Below, one piece after another: positions 17,007 through 24,445 of a stretch of DNA of 64,000 bases. The stretch comes from Microbacterium aurum (GTDB taxonomy: Bacteria; Actinomycetota; Actinomycetes; Actinomycetales; Microbacteriaceae). The DNA is taken from the NCBI RefSeq assembly GCF_016907815.1, contig NZ_JAFBCQ010000001.1, positions 2,852,001 through 2,916,000 of the forward strand, written 5' to 3'. How positions within the stretch are numbered: position 1 is the stretch's first letter; the number at the start of each line of letters is the position of its first letter. Both the position numbers and the translations under genes were made by a program. The notes below the pieces were generated by a model that made no database searches, was not told the origin of the DNA, and saw only the letters and a list, made by a program, of their open reading frames with translations.

Positions 17007-17897
17007 TCACCGCTTCCGGGAGAACGCCTCGAGCCGCTCCGCGGGGCTCAGCGCCGCCATGCGACGGGTCCACTCCGCAGAGAAGACGTCCGCCGTCTCG
17101 GCCTCCCCCACCGGCACGACGGCGTGGGTGATGGTGTCGTCGTAGACGTGGACGAGCTGGAAGGACTGCCCGGCATCCATCCCGTTCACCTCCTGCGGCG
17201 GCCGCTGCAGGTTCATCGTGTAGCAGGTCGCCGAGGCGACGCTGACCGGGATGCCGTGGAAGGTGCCCGACGTGGAGTAGTGGAGGTGGCCGGCGAGGAT
17301 CGCCCGCACGTCGCTGCCGGCGATCGCGGCGGCCAGCTCGTCCTGATGCTGCAGCTCGAGGATGTCGAAGAACGGGATGTGGCTCGTCAGCGGCGGGTGG
17401 TGCAGGGCGAGGATGGTGCCGAGCGGCGCCGGGGTCGCCAGCACGCCCCGCAGCCAGTCCAGCTGCGCGGCGTCGAGATCGCCGTGATGCCAGCCGGGGA
17501 CCGTGGAATCCAACGCCACGAGGCGCAGGCCGCCGAGATCCCAGACGCCGGTGACCGGTTCTGAACTCGGCGCGGCGTCGAGCAGCCCCTCGCGCAGCGC
17601 TGGGCGCTCGTCGTGGTTGCCCGCCACCCAGACCACGGGGGCGCCCAGCCGGGCCGTGAACGGCTCGACCTCGGCGCGCAGCGCCGCGTAGGCGTCGGGC
17701 TCGCCGAGGTCGGTCAGATCGCCCGTGAACACGATGGCGTCGGGACGGATGCCGGTGCGCTCGACGGCGGCGAGGGTCGCGGTCAGGTTGCCCGCGGTGT
17801 CGTACCGGCCGCCCAGCGGGCGGTTACCCGCCAGCAGGTGCGTGTCGCTGATGTGCACGATGACGCGCTGGGCGGGTGCGTGCCGTCCGAACTGCAT
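17007..17897 (-). CDS. Metallophosphoesterase, CpdA-like cyclic nucleotide phosphodiesterase
   Basis: A 296-residue calcineurin-like phosphoesterase with all metal-binding blocks: ISDTHLL, FTGDLTDLG, WVAGNHDERP, LALHHPP and ILAGHLHYS. The family splits 3',5'-cAMP or related phosphodiesters with a dinuclear metal centre. A C-terminal extension after about residue 240 is typical of actinobacterial members. ATG 17897 lies 6 nt after TAGGCT (17904-17909), so its transcript is probably leaderless. Confidence 0.87.
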   Translation of the reverse strand: MQFGRHAPAQRVIVHISDTHLLAGNRPLGGRYDTAGNLTATLAAVERTGIRPDAIVFTGDLTDLGEPDAYAALRAEVEPFTARLGAPVVWVAGNHDERPALREGLLDAAPSSEPVTGVWDLGGLRLVALDSTVPGWHHGDLDAAQLDWLRGVLATPAPLGTILALHHPPLTSHIPFFDILELQHQDELAAAIAGSDVRAILAGHLHYSTSGTFHGIPVSVASATCYTMNLQRPPQEVNGMDAGQSFQLVHVYDDTITHAVVPVGEAETADVFSAEWTRRMAALSPAERLEAFSRKR

Positions 17898-17903
17898 GGC
17901 CCC

Positions 17904-17909
17904 AGCCTA
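17904..17909 (-). promoter_or_regulatory. -10 box TAGGCT of the CpdA-like gene
   Basis: On the minus strand TAGGCT, then GGGGCC, then ATG 17897. The 6-nt gap implies a leaderless or near-leaderless mRNA. Confidence 0.55.
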
Positions 17910-17988
17910 GGCCGGGGCGCCGACGCCCGGTCGCGGGGTCGGCCGAGGCCGCTCGTCGTGCGGCCGATGGTGGCGCCGACGCCGCCGC

Positions 17989-18324
17989 TCAGTGCCCGAC
18001 GACGATGAGGACAAGGCCACCGAGCACCGCGAGCGCGCACAGGCCGAACGACCCGTATGCCCCGACCAGCGCGAGCCGCTTCTGGCCCTCGGTCAGCGGG
18101 CTCTTCTTCGCGGCCTTCGCCGCGGCCTTCGCGGCCCGCTGCGCTTCCTTCTCGGTGATGACCGTGATCGCGTCGGTGAACTCCGCCGGGGCCACGACCG
18201 GCGCACGGCCGGCACGGACGAGCAGACGCAGTCCGACGGCGTAGAACCCGACGACGAGGAGCGCGCCCACGAGCGCGGCGGCGAACACCTGCACGAAGGC
18301 GAACCAGTCGATCGTGATGTCCAT
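17989..18324 (-). CDS. Small membrane protein coupled to the Pit phosphate transporter
   Basis: An unrecognised 111-residue protein. It has one hydrophobic helix near residues 8-30, a cytoplasmic middle with the basic Ala/Lys run EKEAQRAAKAAAKAAKKSP, and a second helix near residues 84-108. Its ATG 18324 overlaps the TGA of pit by one base (TGATG), with AGGAGG at ideal spacing inside pit. That implies translational coupling and a joint role. The Lys/Ala-rich stretch resembles the basic tail of the transporter itself. It may be an accessory subunit, but this is inference. Confidence 0.75.
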   Translation of the reverse strand: MDITIDWFAFVQVFAAALVGALLVVGFYAVGLRLLVRAGRAPVVAPAEFTDAITVITEKEAQRAAKAAAKAAKKSPLTEGQKRLALVGAYGSFGLCALAVLGGLVLIVVGH

Positions 18325-19691
18325 CACCGGTCCTCCTTCTTCGCGGCCTTCTGCGCCTTCTGCGCCTTCTGCGCGTCCGCGCGCTGCTTGTCGGCGGCGC
18401 GGCGGTCATCGGCGGCCTGTTTCGCGTCGGTCTTCGCCTTCGCCTTGCGCTCCGCCTTCTCCTTCGCCTTCACCTCGGCCTTCAGCCGCGCCTCCTCCCG
18501 GAGGATCGCGCGCTGCCGGCGCGTGGGGGGCGCCTTGCGCGGCACCTTGACGGCCAGTCCCGAGTCGGCGACCTCGCTCATCGCGTTCGAGGAGTCCACC
18601 TGGTTGCGGCGCGACCGCCAGAACAGGCCCACGATGATCGCCACCGCCAGCACGGCGTCGACGGCGATCCCCCAGTTTCCGAACCACACGACCAGCAGGG
18701 CAGCGGCGGCTCCCACGGCCGCGGATGCCGGGAGGGTCAGCACCCAGCCGACGGCGATGCGCCCGACGGTGCGCCAGCGCACCTTCGACCCGCGCCGCCC
18801 GAGACCCGAGCCGATGACCGAGCCGGACGCGACCTGCGTCGTGGACAGCGCGAAGCCGAGGGCACTGGAGGCGAGGATCGTCGCCGCGGTGGAGGTCTCG
18901 GCCGAGAAGCCCTGCGCGGGCTTGACGTCGGTGAGGCCCTTGCCGAGCGTGCGGATGATGCGCCAGCCGCCCATGTAGGTGCCGAGCGCGATCGTGAATG
19001 CGCAGGCGAAGATGACCCAGGTCTGCGGGTCGGAGTGGTCGCTGTCCTGCCAACCCGCCATGATCAGCGCGAGCGTGATGACGCCCATCGTCTTCTGCGC
19101 GTCGTTGGTCCCGTGCGCGAGCGCGACGAGGCTCGACGTGAAGATCTGGCCCCAGCGGAAGCCGTCGCGTCCGTCGGGTTTGCTGTCGTAGCGGCGCGTG
19201 ACGGCATACGCCAGGCGGGTCACGAGGAACGCGATGACGCCGGCCGTGAACGGGGCGATGAGCGCCGGCAGCACGACCTTGCTCAGTACCATGCCGAAGT
19301 CGATCGCCTGCAGGCTCGCGCCGACCAGGGTCGCACCGATGAGGCCGCCGAACAGGGCGTGCGACGAACTGGAGGGCAGGCCCAGCAGCCACGTCAGCAT
19401 GTTCCAGGTGATCGCGCCGATGAGCCCGGCGAAGATGATCGGCAGGAAGTCCAACGGCGTGATCTGCTCTTCGCGGATGATGCCGTGCGAGATGGTCTTG
19501 GAGACCTCCGTCGACAGGAACGCGCCGACGAGGTTGAGGCTCGCTGCGAGCAGGACGGCGACCTTGGGCTTGAGGGCGCCGGTCGCGATCGGCGTCGCCA
19601 TCGCGTTCGCGGTGTCGTGGAACCCGTTGGTGAAGTCGAAGAACAATGCCAGCGCGATGACCAGCACGACGATGAGGGCAGCGGTTTCCAC
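18324..19691 (-). CDS. pit: Inorganic phosphate transporter, Pit family
   Basis: A 455-residue symporter of the PiT (TC 2.A.20) family. The duplicated signature appears as FTNGFHDTANAMATPIATGA near the N-terminus and LAHGTNDAQKTMGVITLAL in the middle, within about ten helices. The C-terminal 70 residues are a highly charged Lys/Ala/Arg-rich tail of likely coiled-coil type, longer than in E. coli PitA. It is followed by an overlapping small membrane-protein gene. A possible PHO box lies 63 nt upstream. Confidence 0.92.
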   Translation of the reverse strand: METAALIVVLVIALALFFDFTNGFHDTANAMATPIATGALKPKVAVLLAASLNLVGAFLSTEVSKTISHGIIREEQITPLDFLPIIFAGLIGAITWNMLTWLLGLPSSSSHALFGGLIGATLVGASLQAIDFGMVLSKVVLPALIAPFTAGVIAFLVTRLAYAVTRRYDSKPDGRDGFRWGQIFTSSLVALAHGTNDAQKTMGVITLALIMAGWQDSDHSDPQTWVIFACAFTIALGTYMGGWRIIRTLGKGLTDVKPAQGFSAETSTAATILASSALGFALSTTQVASGSVIGSGLGRRGSKVRWRTVGRIAVGWVLTLPASAAVGAAAALLVVWFGNWGIAVDAVLAVAIIVGLFWRSRRNQVDSSNAMSEVADSGLAVKVPRKAPPTRRQRAILREEARLKAEVKAKEKAERKAKAKTDAKQAADDRRAADKQRADAQKAQKAQKAAKKEDR

Positions 19692-19753
19692 AGTTCGCTT
19701 TCGTCGGGATTTCCAGGGAAGGGAGCCGATGCGATCGGCGGCGCGAACGAACA

Positions 19754-19775
19754 GTTCACCGTGGGTTCATGTTCC
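19754..19775 (+). promoter_or_regulatory. Candidate PHO box (11-nt direct repeats)
   Basis: Two adjacent 11-mers start with GTTCA (GTTCACCGTGG and GTTCATGTTCC) in exact 11-nt phase, as in Streptomyces PhoP sites. They lie between pit (start 19691, minus) and the S9 peptidase gene (start 19862, plus). Control of pit by phosphate is the likely meaning, but only two units are present and the second half of each is degenerate. Confidence 0.4.
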
Positions 19776-19849
19776 GGCAACCGGACGAGGAAAATCCTCG
19801 CACATCCGCCGGTGTTCGCAGAACCGCCCGGGCGGGCAGAGCCGTCGGT

Positions 19850-19855
19850 TACCGT
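19850..19855 (+). promoter_or_regulatory. -10 box TACCGT of the S9 peptidase gene
   Basis: TACCGT lies 6 nt before GTG 19862, which supports that start over the upstream ATG 19769. Confidence 0.5.
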
Positions 19856-19861
19856 GGACGC

Positions 19862-21970
19862 GTGAGCACGCCCGCCCCGCCCGTCGCCCCCGCCCGCCCC
19901 ATCACCCGCACCCACCACGGCGACGAGGTCGTCGACCGGTACGAGTGGCTGCGTGCGAAAGAGGATGCCGACGTCGTCGCGCACCTGGAGGCGGAGAACG
20001 CCTACACTGCTCAGCGCACGGCGCACCTCGCCGGGCTCCGGGAGCGCATTTTCGGCGAGATCCGCTCCCGCACGCTCGAGACCGACCTGTCGGTGCCGAC
20101 GCGCCAGGGCGACTGGTGGTACTACGGCCGCACCGTCGAGGGCCAGCAGTACGGCATCCACTGCCGGGCGCCGCTGGCCTCGCCCGACGACTGGACCCCG
20201 CCCGTCCTCACCCCCGGCGAACCGGTCGCCGGCGAGGTCGTGCTGCTGGACGGCAACACCGAGGCCGCCGGCCACGAGTTCTTCTCGCTCGGCAGCTTCG
20301 ACGTCTCCACCGACGGCGGCAGACTGCTCTACGGCGTCGATGTCGAGGGCGACGAGCGCTACACCCTCCGCATCCGCGACCTCGCCACCGGCGCAGACCT
20401 CCCCGACACCGTCGAGAACACCTCGTCCGGCGCGTGCTTCTCCCCCGACGGCCGCTACGTCGTCTACACGACCGTCGACGAGGCGTGGCGCCCCGACACC
20501 GTGTGGCTGCACGAGGTGGGCACGGATGCCGACGCCGACGTGCGCCTGTTCCATGAGCCCGACGACCGGTTCTGGGTGGGAGCGGGGTTCACGCGCAGCG
20601 AGAAGTACCTGGTCATCGAGGTGGGGTCCTCGATCACGACCGAGGAGTATCTCGTCCCGGCATCCGACCTGCGTGCCGAGCCGCGCTCGATCTGGCCGCG
20701 CCGCGAGGGCGTGGAGTACTCCGCGACGCACGCCGTCGTCGGGGGCGAGGACGTGCTCTACGTGCTGCACAACGAGGGCGCACTGGACTTCGAGCTCGTG
20801 CGGGTGGCGGCGGCCGACCCGGGCGGCGCGCGCGAGGTCGTGCTGGCGCACGAGCCCGGCCGGCGTCTCCTCGACGTCTCTGCGTTCCGCGACTGGGCGG
20901 TGGTGTCGTATCGGCGCGAGGGACTCGCGCGCATGGGCATCCTCGACTACGCGAGCGGCCGCGTCGACGAGCTCGCGTTCGACGAGGACCTGTACACCGC
21001 CGGCGCCTCCGGCAATCCGGAATGGGCGCCGCCGGTGGTGCGGCTCGGGTACGGCTCGTTCATCACCCCCGGGACGGTGTACGACTACGTCGTCGCGACC
21101 GGCGAGTTCCTGCTGCGCAAGCGCCAGCCCGTGCTCGGCGGCTACGACCCCGCCGACTACGCGCAGCGCCGGGAGTGGGCCACGGCATCCGACGGCACGC
21201 GCGTGCCCGTCTCGCTGGTGTGGAAACGCTCGTTCGGTGACCCCGGCGACGGCGCCGCCCACCCCGTCCACCTGTACGGCTACGGGTCGTACGAGCACTC
21301 GATCGAGCCCGGGTTCTCCGTCGCGCGCCTGTCGCTGCTCGACCGGGGCGTCGTGTTCGCGATCGCGCACGTGCGCGGCGGCGGCGAGCTCGGCCGGCAG
21401 TGGTACGAGGACGGCAAGCTGCAGCACAAGCGCAACACGTTCACCGACTTCGTCGCGGTCGCGCAGCACCTCGTCGATGCGGGCGTCACGACGCCGTCGC
21501 TGCTGGTCGCCGAGGGCGGATCGGCCGGCGGCCTGCTGATGGGCGCGGTCGCGAACCTCGCCCCGGAGCTGTTCGCCGGGATCCTCGCCGACGTGCCGTT
21601 CGTCGACGCGCTGACCACGATCCTCGACCCGTCGCTGCCGCTCACGGTCATCGAGTGGGACGAGTGGGGCGACCCCCTGCACGATGCCGAGGTGTACGCG
21701 TACATGAAGTCATACTCGCCGTACGAGAACGTGCGAGAAGGGGTGCGCTATCCCCGCATCCTCGCCGTCACCTCGCTCAACGACACGCGGGTGTACTACG
21801 TCGAACCCGCCAAGTGGGTCGCCCGGCTGCGCGAGGTCGGTGCGGACGCGCTGCTGAAGTGCGAGATGGCCGCCGGACACGGCGGCGTCAGCGGTCGCTA
21901 CAACGCGTGGCACCAGCGCGCCTTCGAACTCGCCTGGCTGCTGGACGTGCTGGGCCTCGCCGAGGGCTGA
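19862..21970 (+). CDS. S9 family prolyl oligopeptidase (oligopeptidase B-like)
   Basis: A 702-residue serine peptidase with an N-terminal beta-propeller (to about residue 420) and a C-terminal alpha/beta hydrolase domain. The triad is Ser554 in EGGSAGGLLMG, Asp641 in SLNDTRVYY and His673 in AAGHGGVSGR. HVRGGGELGRQWYEDGKL and RNTFTDFVAVAQHLV are typical of oligopeptidase B/PtrB, which cleaves short peptides after basic residues. There is no signal peptide, so it is cytosolic. The leaderless GTG start gives STPAPPVAPARPITRTHHGD, a usual N-terminus for the family. Confidence 0.92.
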   Translation: MSTPAPPVAPARPITRTHHGDEVVDRYEWLRAKEDADVVAHLEAENAYTAQRTAHLAGLRERIFGEIRSRTLETDLSVPTRQGDWWYYGRTVEGQQYGIHCRAPLASPDDWTPPVLTPGEPVAGEVVLLDGNTEAAGHEFFSLGSFDVSTDGGRLLYGVDVEGDERYTLRIRDLATGADLPDTVENTSSGACFSPDGRYVVYTTVDEAWRPDTVWLHEVGTDADADVRLFHEPDDRFWVGAGFTRSEKYLVIEVGSSITTEEYLVPASDLRAEPRSIWPRREGVEYSATHAVVGGEDVLYVLHNEGALDFELVRVAAADPGGAREVVLAHEPGRRLLDVSAFRDWAVVSYRREGLARMGILDYASGRVDELAFDEDLYTAGASGNPEWAPPVVRLGYGSFITPGTVYDYVVATGEFLLRKRQPVLGGYDPADYAQRREWATASDGTRVPVSLVWKRSFGDPGDGAAHPVHLYGYGSYEHSIEPGFSVARLSLLDRGVVFAIAHVRGGGELGRQWYEDGKLQHKRNTFTDFVAVAQHLVDAGVTTPSLLVAEGGSAGGLLMGAVANLAPELFAGILADVPFVDALTTILDPSLPLTVIEWDEWGDPLHDAEVYAYMKSYSPYENVREGVRYPRILAVTSLNDTRVYYVEPAKWVARLREVGADALLKCEMAAGHGGVSGRYNAWHQRAFELAWLLDVLGLAEG

Positions 21971-21995
21971 CCCGCGGCATCCTGCGCCGCGCTGC

Positions 21996-22030
21996 GTCAC
22001 GTCACGTCACGTCACGTCACGTCAAGTCAC
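21996..22030. repeat. GTCAC pentanucleotide microsatellite
   Basis: Five tandem GTCAC units, then GTCAA and GTCAC. The last unit forms the first five bases of palindromic element A1, so the array looks like slippage on the element's edge. Confidence 0.85.
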
Positions 22031-22112
22031 GGAGACAGGAGAAATCGCCGAGGCAGGACGTGTGATCGATGGCATGGCCTGTCTCGGTGAGATTTCCTGT
22101 GTCGGTGATGCG
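22026..22112 (+). repeat. Palindromic element A, copy 1
   Basis: An 87-bp element with arms of about 31 bp. Each arm holds two degenerate copies of a CGGAGACAGGA-like word, around a loop containing GATCGATG. It is about 93 percent identical (6 differences) to copy 2 at 23148-23234, in the same orientation. It lies downstream of the DUF559 gene. Confidence 0.85.
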
Positions 22113-22164
22113 CGGGACGCGGGAGGGCAACCCCGGATGCCGAGGCGTCGGCGTTCGGACGCGG

Positions 22165-23016
22165 TCAGCGGTGCGCCGGCGCGAGGTGGAGGCCCTGCGC
22201 CATCGCCATCCGGATCGTTGCGATGACCTCGTCGGGGCAGAAGAGGATCTGGTAGTAGTCGAAGCGCAGCACGGTGTAGCCGCGCAGCACGAGCCGCGCG
22301 TCCGCGCGCAGGTCCCGCCGCCGATCGGCGGCTTGGTGATGCGTGAACCCGTCGATCTGCACCGCCAGGAGGTCGCCGATGATGGCGTCGATGGGCCGCC
22401 CGTCGACCCAGACCTGCTGCCGCACGACGACGCCGATGGAGCTCATCAGGCCGACGAAGACGGTCTCGAGGCCGGAGTCGGACAGCAACGAGGCGTGGGC
22501 GGCGATGGATCGCGCCGCAGCGCCGTGCCACTGCACGCGCGCGACCTCCGCCGCAGAGATGCGCTGCTTGCGCAGCGCGGACTCCCACACGCTCAACGCT
22601 TCGGCGACCGGGACGCACGCGGCGACATGAGCGAGCGTGTTCACGAGCGGCTCGCGCACGGCGGTCGCCCCGACGGGGACGACCGGGCGGCTCCAGTGCA
22701 GGCGCAGACCCGGGCGACAGACCCGCGACGCCGTCGCATCCACCGCCACGTGTGTCTCTTCGTGGGCGGGCGTCCACAGGCCCGAGAGGCTCGCCTCGCT
22801 GAGACACGTCAGCCGGCCACCGGCCGCGACGGCCGCGCGCACCGGCGCGGGCGCGTCCGGAAGCGCCAGCCACGACCGCCGCACCCAGTCCGCGACACCG
22901 GCGGCGACCGCCGAGCGGATCGCGTGGGTCGTGAACCCCGCCGCGCGCAGCGCCGTGGTGTGCGCGACCGCATCGTGCTGGCGGAGCCACTGAGCGAGCT
23001 GTTCGGGTGATGTCAC
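22165..23016 (-). CDS. DUF559 (Vsr-like endonuclease fold) protein with N-terminal winged helix
   Basis: A 283-residue protein. The N-terminus (TSPEQLAQWLRQHDAVAHTT) resembles the AbiEi-type winged-helix domain. The C-terminus has the DUF559/Vsr-like nuclease pattern VQIDGFTHHQAADRRRDLRAD followed by LRGYTVLRFDYYQILF. Such genes are common single units in Microbacteriaceae and have no proven function. The chosen start is GTG 23016, 6 nt after a weak CAGTCT box; ATG 23133 would add 39 dissimilar residues. The gene lies between two direct copies of an 87-bp palindromic element. Confidence 0.82.
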   Translation of the reverse strand: MTSPEQLAQWLRQHDAVAHTTALRAAGFTTHAIRSAVAAGVADWVRRSWLALPDAPAPVRAAVAAGGRLTCLSEASLSGLWTPAHEETHVAVDATASRVCRPGLRLHWSRPVVPVGATAVREPLVNTLAHVAACVPVAEALSVWESALRKQRISAAEVARVQWHGAAARSIAAHASLLSDSGLETVFVGLMSSIGVVVRQQVWVDGRPIDAIIGDLLAVQIDGFTHHQAADRRRDLRADARLVLRGYTVLRFDYYQILFCPDEVIATIRMAMAQGLHLAPAHR

Positions 23017-23147
23017 GTCCCCAGACTGGCCGTGCGCCCCGGCATCCGGCCCCTGCAACGGCCGATCTGTGGACAGATCCACGAGAAGGCCGTCTGGGGA
23101 GAGGGCGATGATCGCGCCGGCGCTCCACCCCACCGCGCCAGGCCCGC

Positions 23148-23234
23148 GTCACGGAGACAGGAGAAATCACCGACGCAGGACGTGTGATCGATGACACATC
23201 CTGTCTCGGTGAGATTTCCTGTGTCGGTGATGCG
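23148..23234 (+). repeat. Palindromic element A, copy 2
   Basis: An 87-bp direct copy of 22026-22112, with most differences confined to the loop. It lies upstream of the DUF559 gene and 14 bp from the pfkA terminator palindrome. Confidence 0.85.
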
Positions 23235-23248
23235 GACGCGCGAGGAGG

Positions 23249-23270
23249 GGCGGATGCCGCGGCATCCGCC
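23249..23270 (-). terminator. pfkA downstream palindrome
   Basis: The 22-bp perfect palindrome on GGCGGATGCC begins 5 nt beyond the pfkA stop. It is a likely terminator stem, identical to 8486-8507. Confidence 0.5.
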
Positions 23271-23275
23271 ATCGG

Positions 23276-24304
23276 TCAGCCGAAGAGGGCTGCGGCCTCT
23301 TCGTAGCGGTACAGCGGCACCGAGTTGAGCTCGCCGAGGGCCTCCTCGAAGGAGACCCGCACGATGTCGGTGCCCTTCATGGAGACCATCTGGCCCCACG
23401 CCTCCTCGGCGACGACGTCGGCGGCGTGCAGTCCCAGCCGGGTCGCCAGCACGCGGTCGAACGCCGACGGCGAGCCGCCGCGCTGGATGTGGCCGAGCAC
23501 GGTCGAGCGCGTCTCGATGCCGGTCAGCCGCTCGATCTCGGGCGCCAGCACCTCGCCGATGCCGCCCAGGCGCGGACGGTTGAACGCGTCCAGCCCCTTG
23601 TCGCTGTACGCCTCGTCCATGCCCTTGAGGGTGAAGCCCTCCGACACGACGACCAGCGGCGCGCGGCCACGGTCGTGCGCACGCTGCACCTGCGCCGTGA
23701 TCTCCTCGAGCGACATCGGCACCTCCGGGATGCAGATGACGTGCGCGCCGGCGGCGATGCCCGAGTGCAGTGCGATCCACCCGACGTGGCGGCCCATGAC
23801 CTCGGCGACCATGCAGCGCTGATGCGAGTCGCCGGTCGTGCGCAGCCGGTCCATGGCCTCGGTGGCGATGTTGACGGCGGTGTCGAAGCCGAAGGAGTAG
23901 TCCGTCGCGCGCAGGTCGTTGTCGATCGTCTTCGGCACGCCCATGACGTTGATGCCGTCGCCCCACAGGCGGTTCGCCGCGGCGAGGGTCCCCTCGCCGC
24001 CGATCGCGATGATGCCGTCGATGTGGTGACCGTAGAGCGTCTTGGCGATGTTCTCGGCGCCACCGCGCGGACCCTCGTACGGGTTGGTGCGGCTCGTGCC
24101 GAGGATCGTGCCGCCGACCTTAGACAGGCCCTTGACCTCGTGACGCGTGAGCGGGAAGAAGTCACCGTCCACGACGCCGCGCCAGCCATCGCGGATGCCG
24201 ACGAACTCGATGTTGTACTTCGTGGTGCCCTTCAGCACGACACCGCGGATGACGGCGTTCAGTCCGGGGCAGTCGCCGCCGCTGGTGAGGATGCCGATCT
24301 TCAT
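23276..24304 (-). CDS. pfkA: 6-phosphofructokinase
   Basis: A 342-residue PFK converting fructose 6-phosphate to the 1,6-bisphosphate. It has KIGILTSGGDCPGLNAVIRG, the nucleotide loop IAIGGEGTLAA, the catalytic MGVPKTIDNDL, the F6P-binding MGRHVGWIALHSG and LGHIQRGGSPSAFDR. Gly in GGEGT (E. coli position 104) suggests ATP rather than pyrophosphate use. Lys in PKTIDND (position 124) is the residue usual in PPi enzymes, a mix I know from actinobacterial group III ATP-PFKs. ATG 24304 has AAGGA upstream. Confidence 0.95.
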   Translation of the reverse strand: MKIGILTSGGDCPGLNAVIRGVVLKGTTKYNIEFVGIRDGWRGVVDGDFFPLTRHEVKGLSKVGGTILGTSRTNPYEGPRGGAENIAKTLYGHHIDGIIAIGGEGTLAAANRLWGDGINVMGVPKTIDNDLRATDYSFGFDTAVNIATEAMDRLRTTGDSHQRCMVAEVMGRHVGWIALHSGIAAGAHVICIPEVPMSLEEITAQVQRAHDRGRAPLVVVSEGFTLKGMDEAYSDKGLDAFNRPRLGGIGEVLAPEIERLTGIETRSTVLGHIQRGGSPSAFDRVLATRLGLHAADVVAEEAWGQMVSMKGTDIVRVSFEEALGELNSVPLYRYEEAAALFG

Positions 24305-24381
24305 GGAGAGGTCCTTCGGTTCAGGTGGTCGTCCGGCGTCACTGCCACAGTCGACACTATCGCCGCGGAGGCGCCACATGC

Positions 24382-24419
24382 CACCGGACCGGCCGTCCAA
24401 AAGGACGACCGGTCCGGTG
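24382..24419 (-). terminator. Terminator hairpin of the SNF2 helicase gene
   Basis: A long stem (CACCGGACCGG... with its near-complement) and an AAAA loop, 27 nt after the helicase stop and upstream of pfkA on the same strand. It should separate the two transcripts. Confidence 0.65.
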
Positions 24420-24445
24420 TCGCGGCGGGAGCCGGCGGTGCGGCG

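Noticed and set aside
21996..22112. Possible CRISPR array from the GTCAC repeats and palindromes
   Set aside because: The repeats are 5-mers with no spacers, the palindromes are two copies a kilobase apart, and no cas genes occur.
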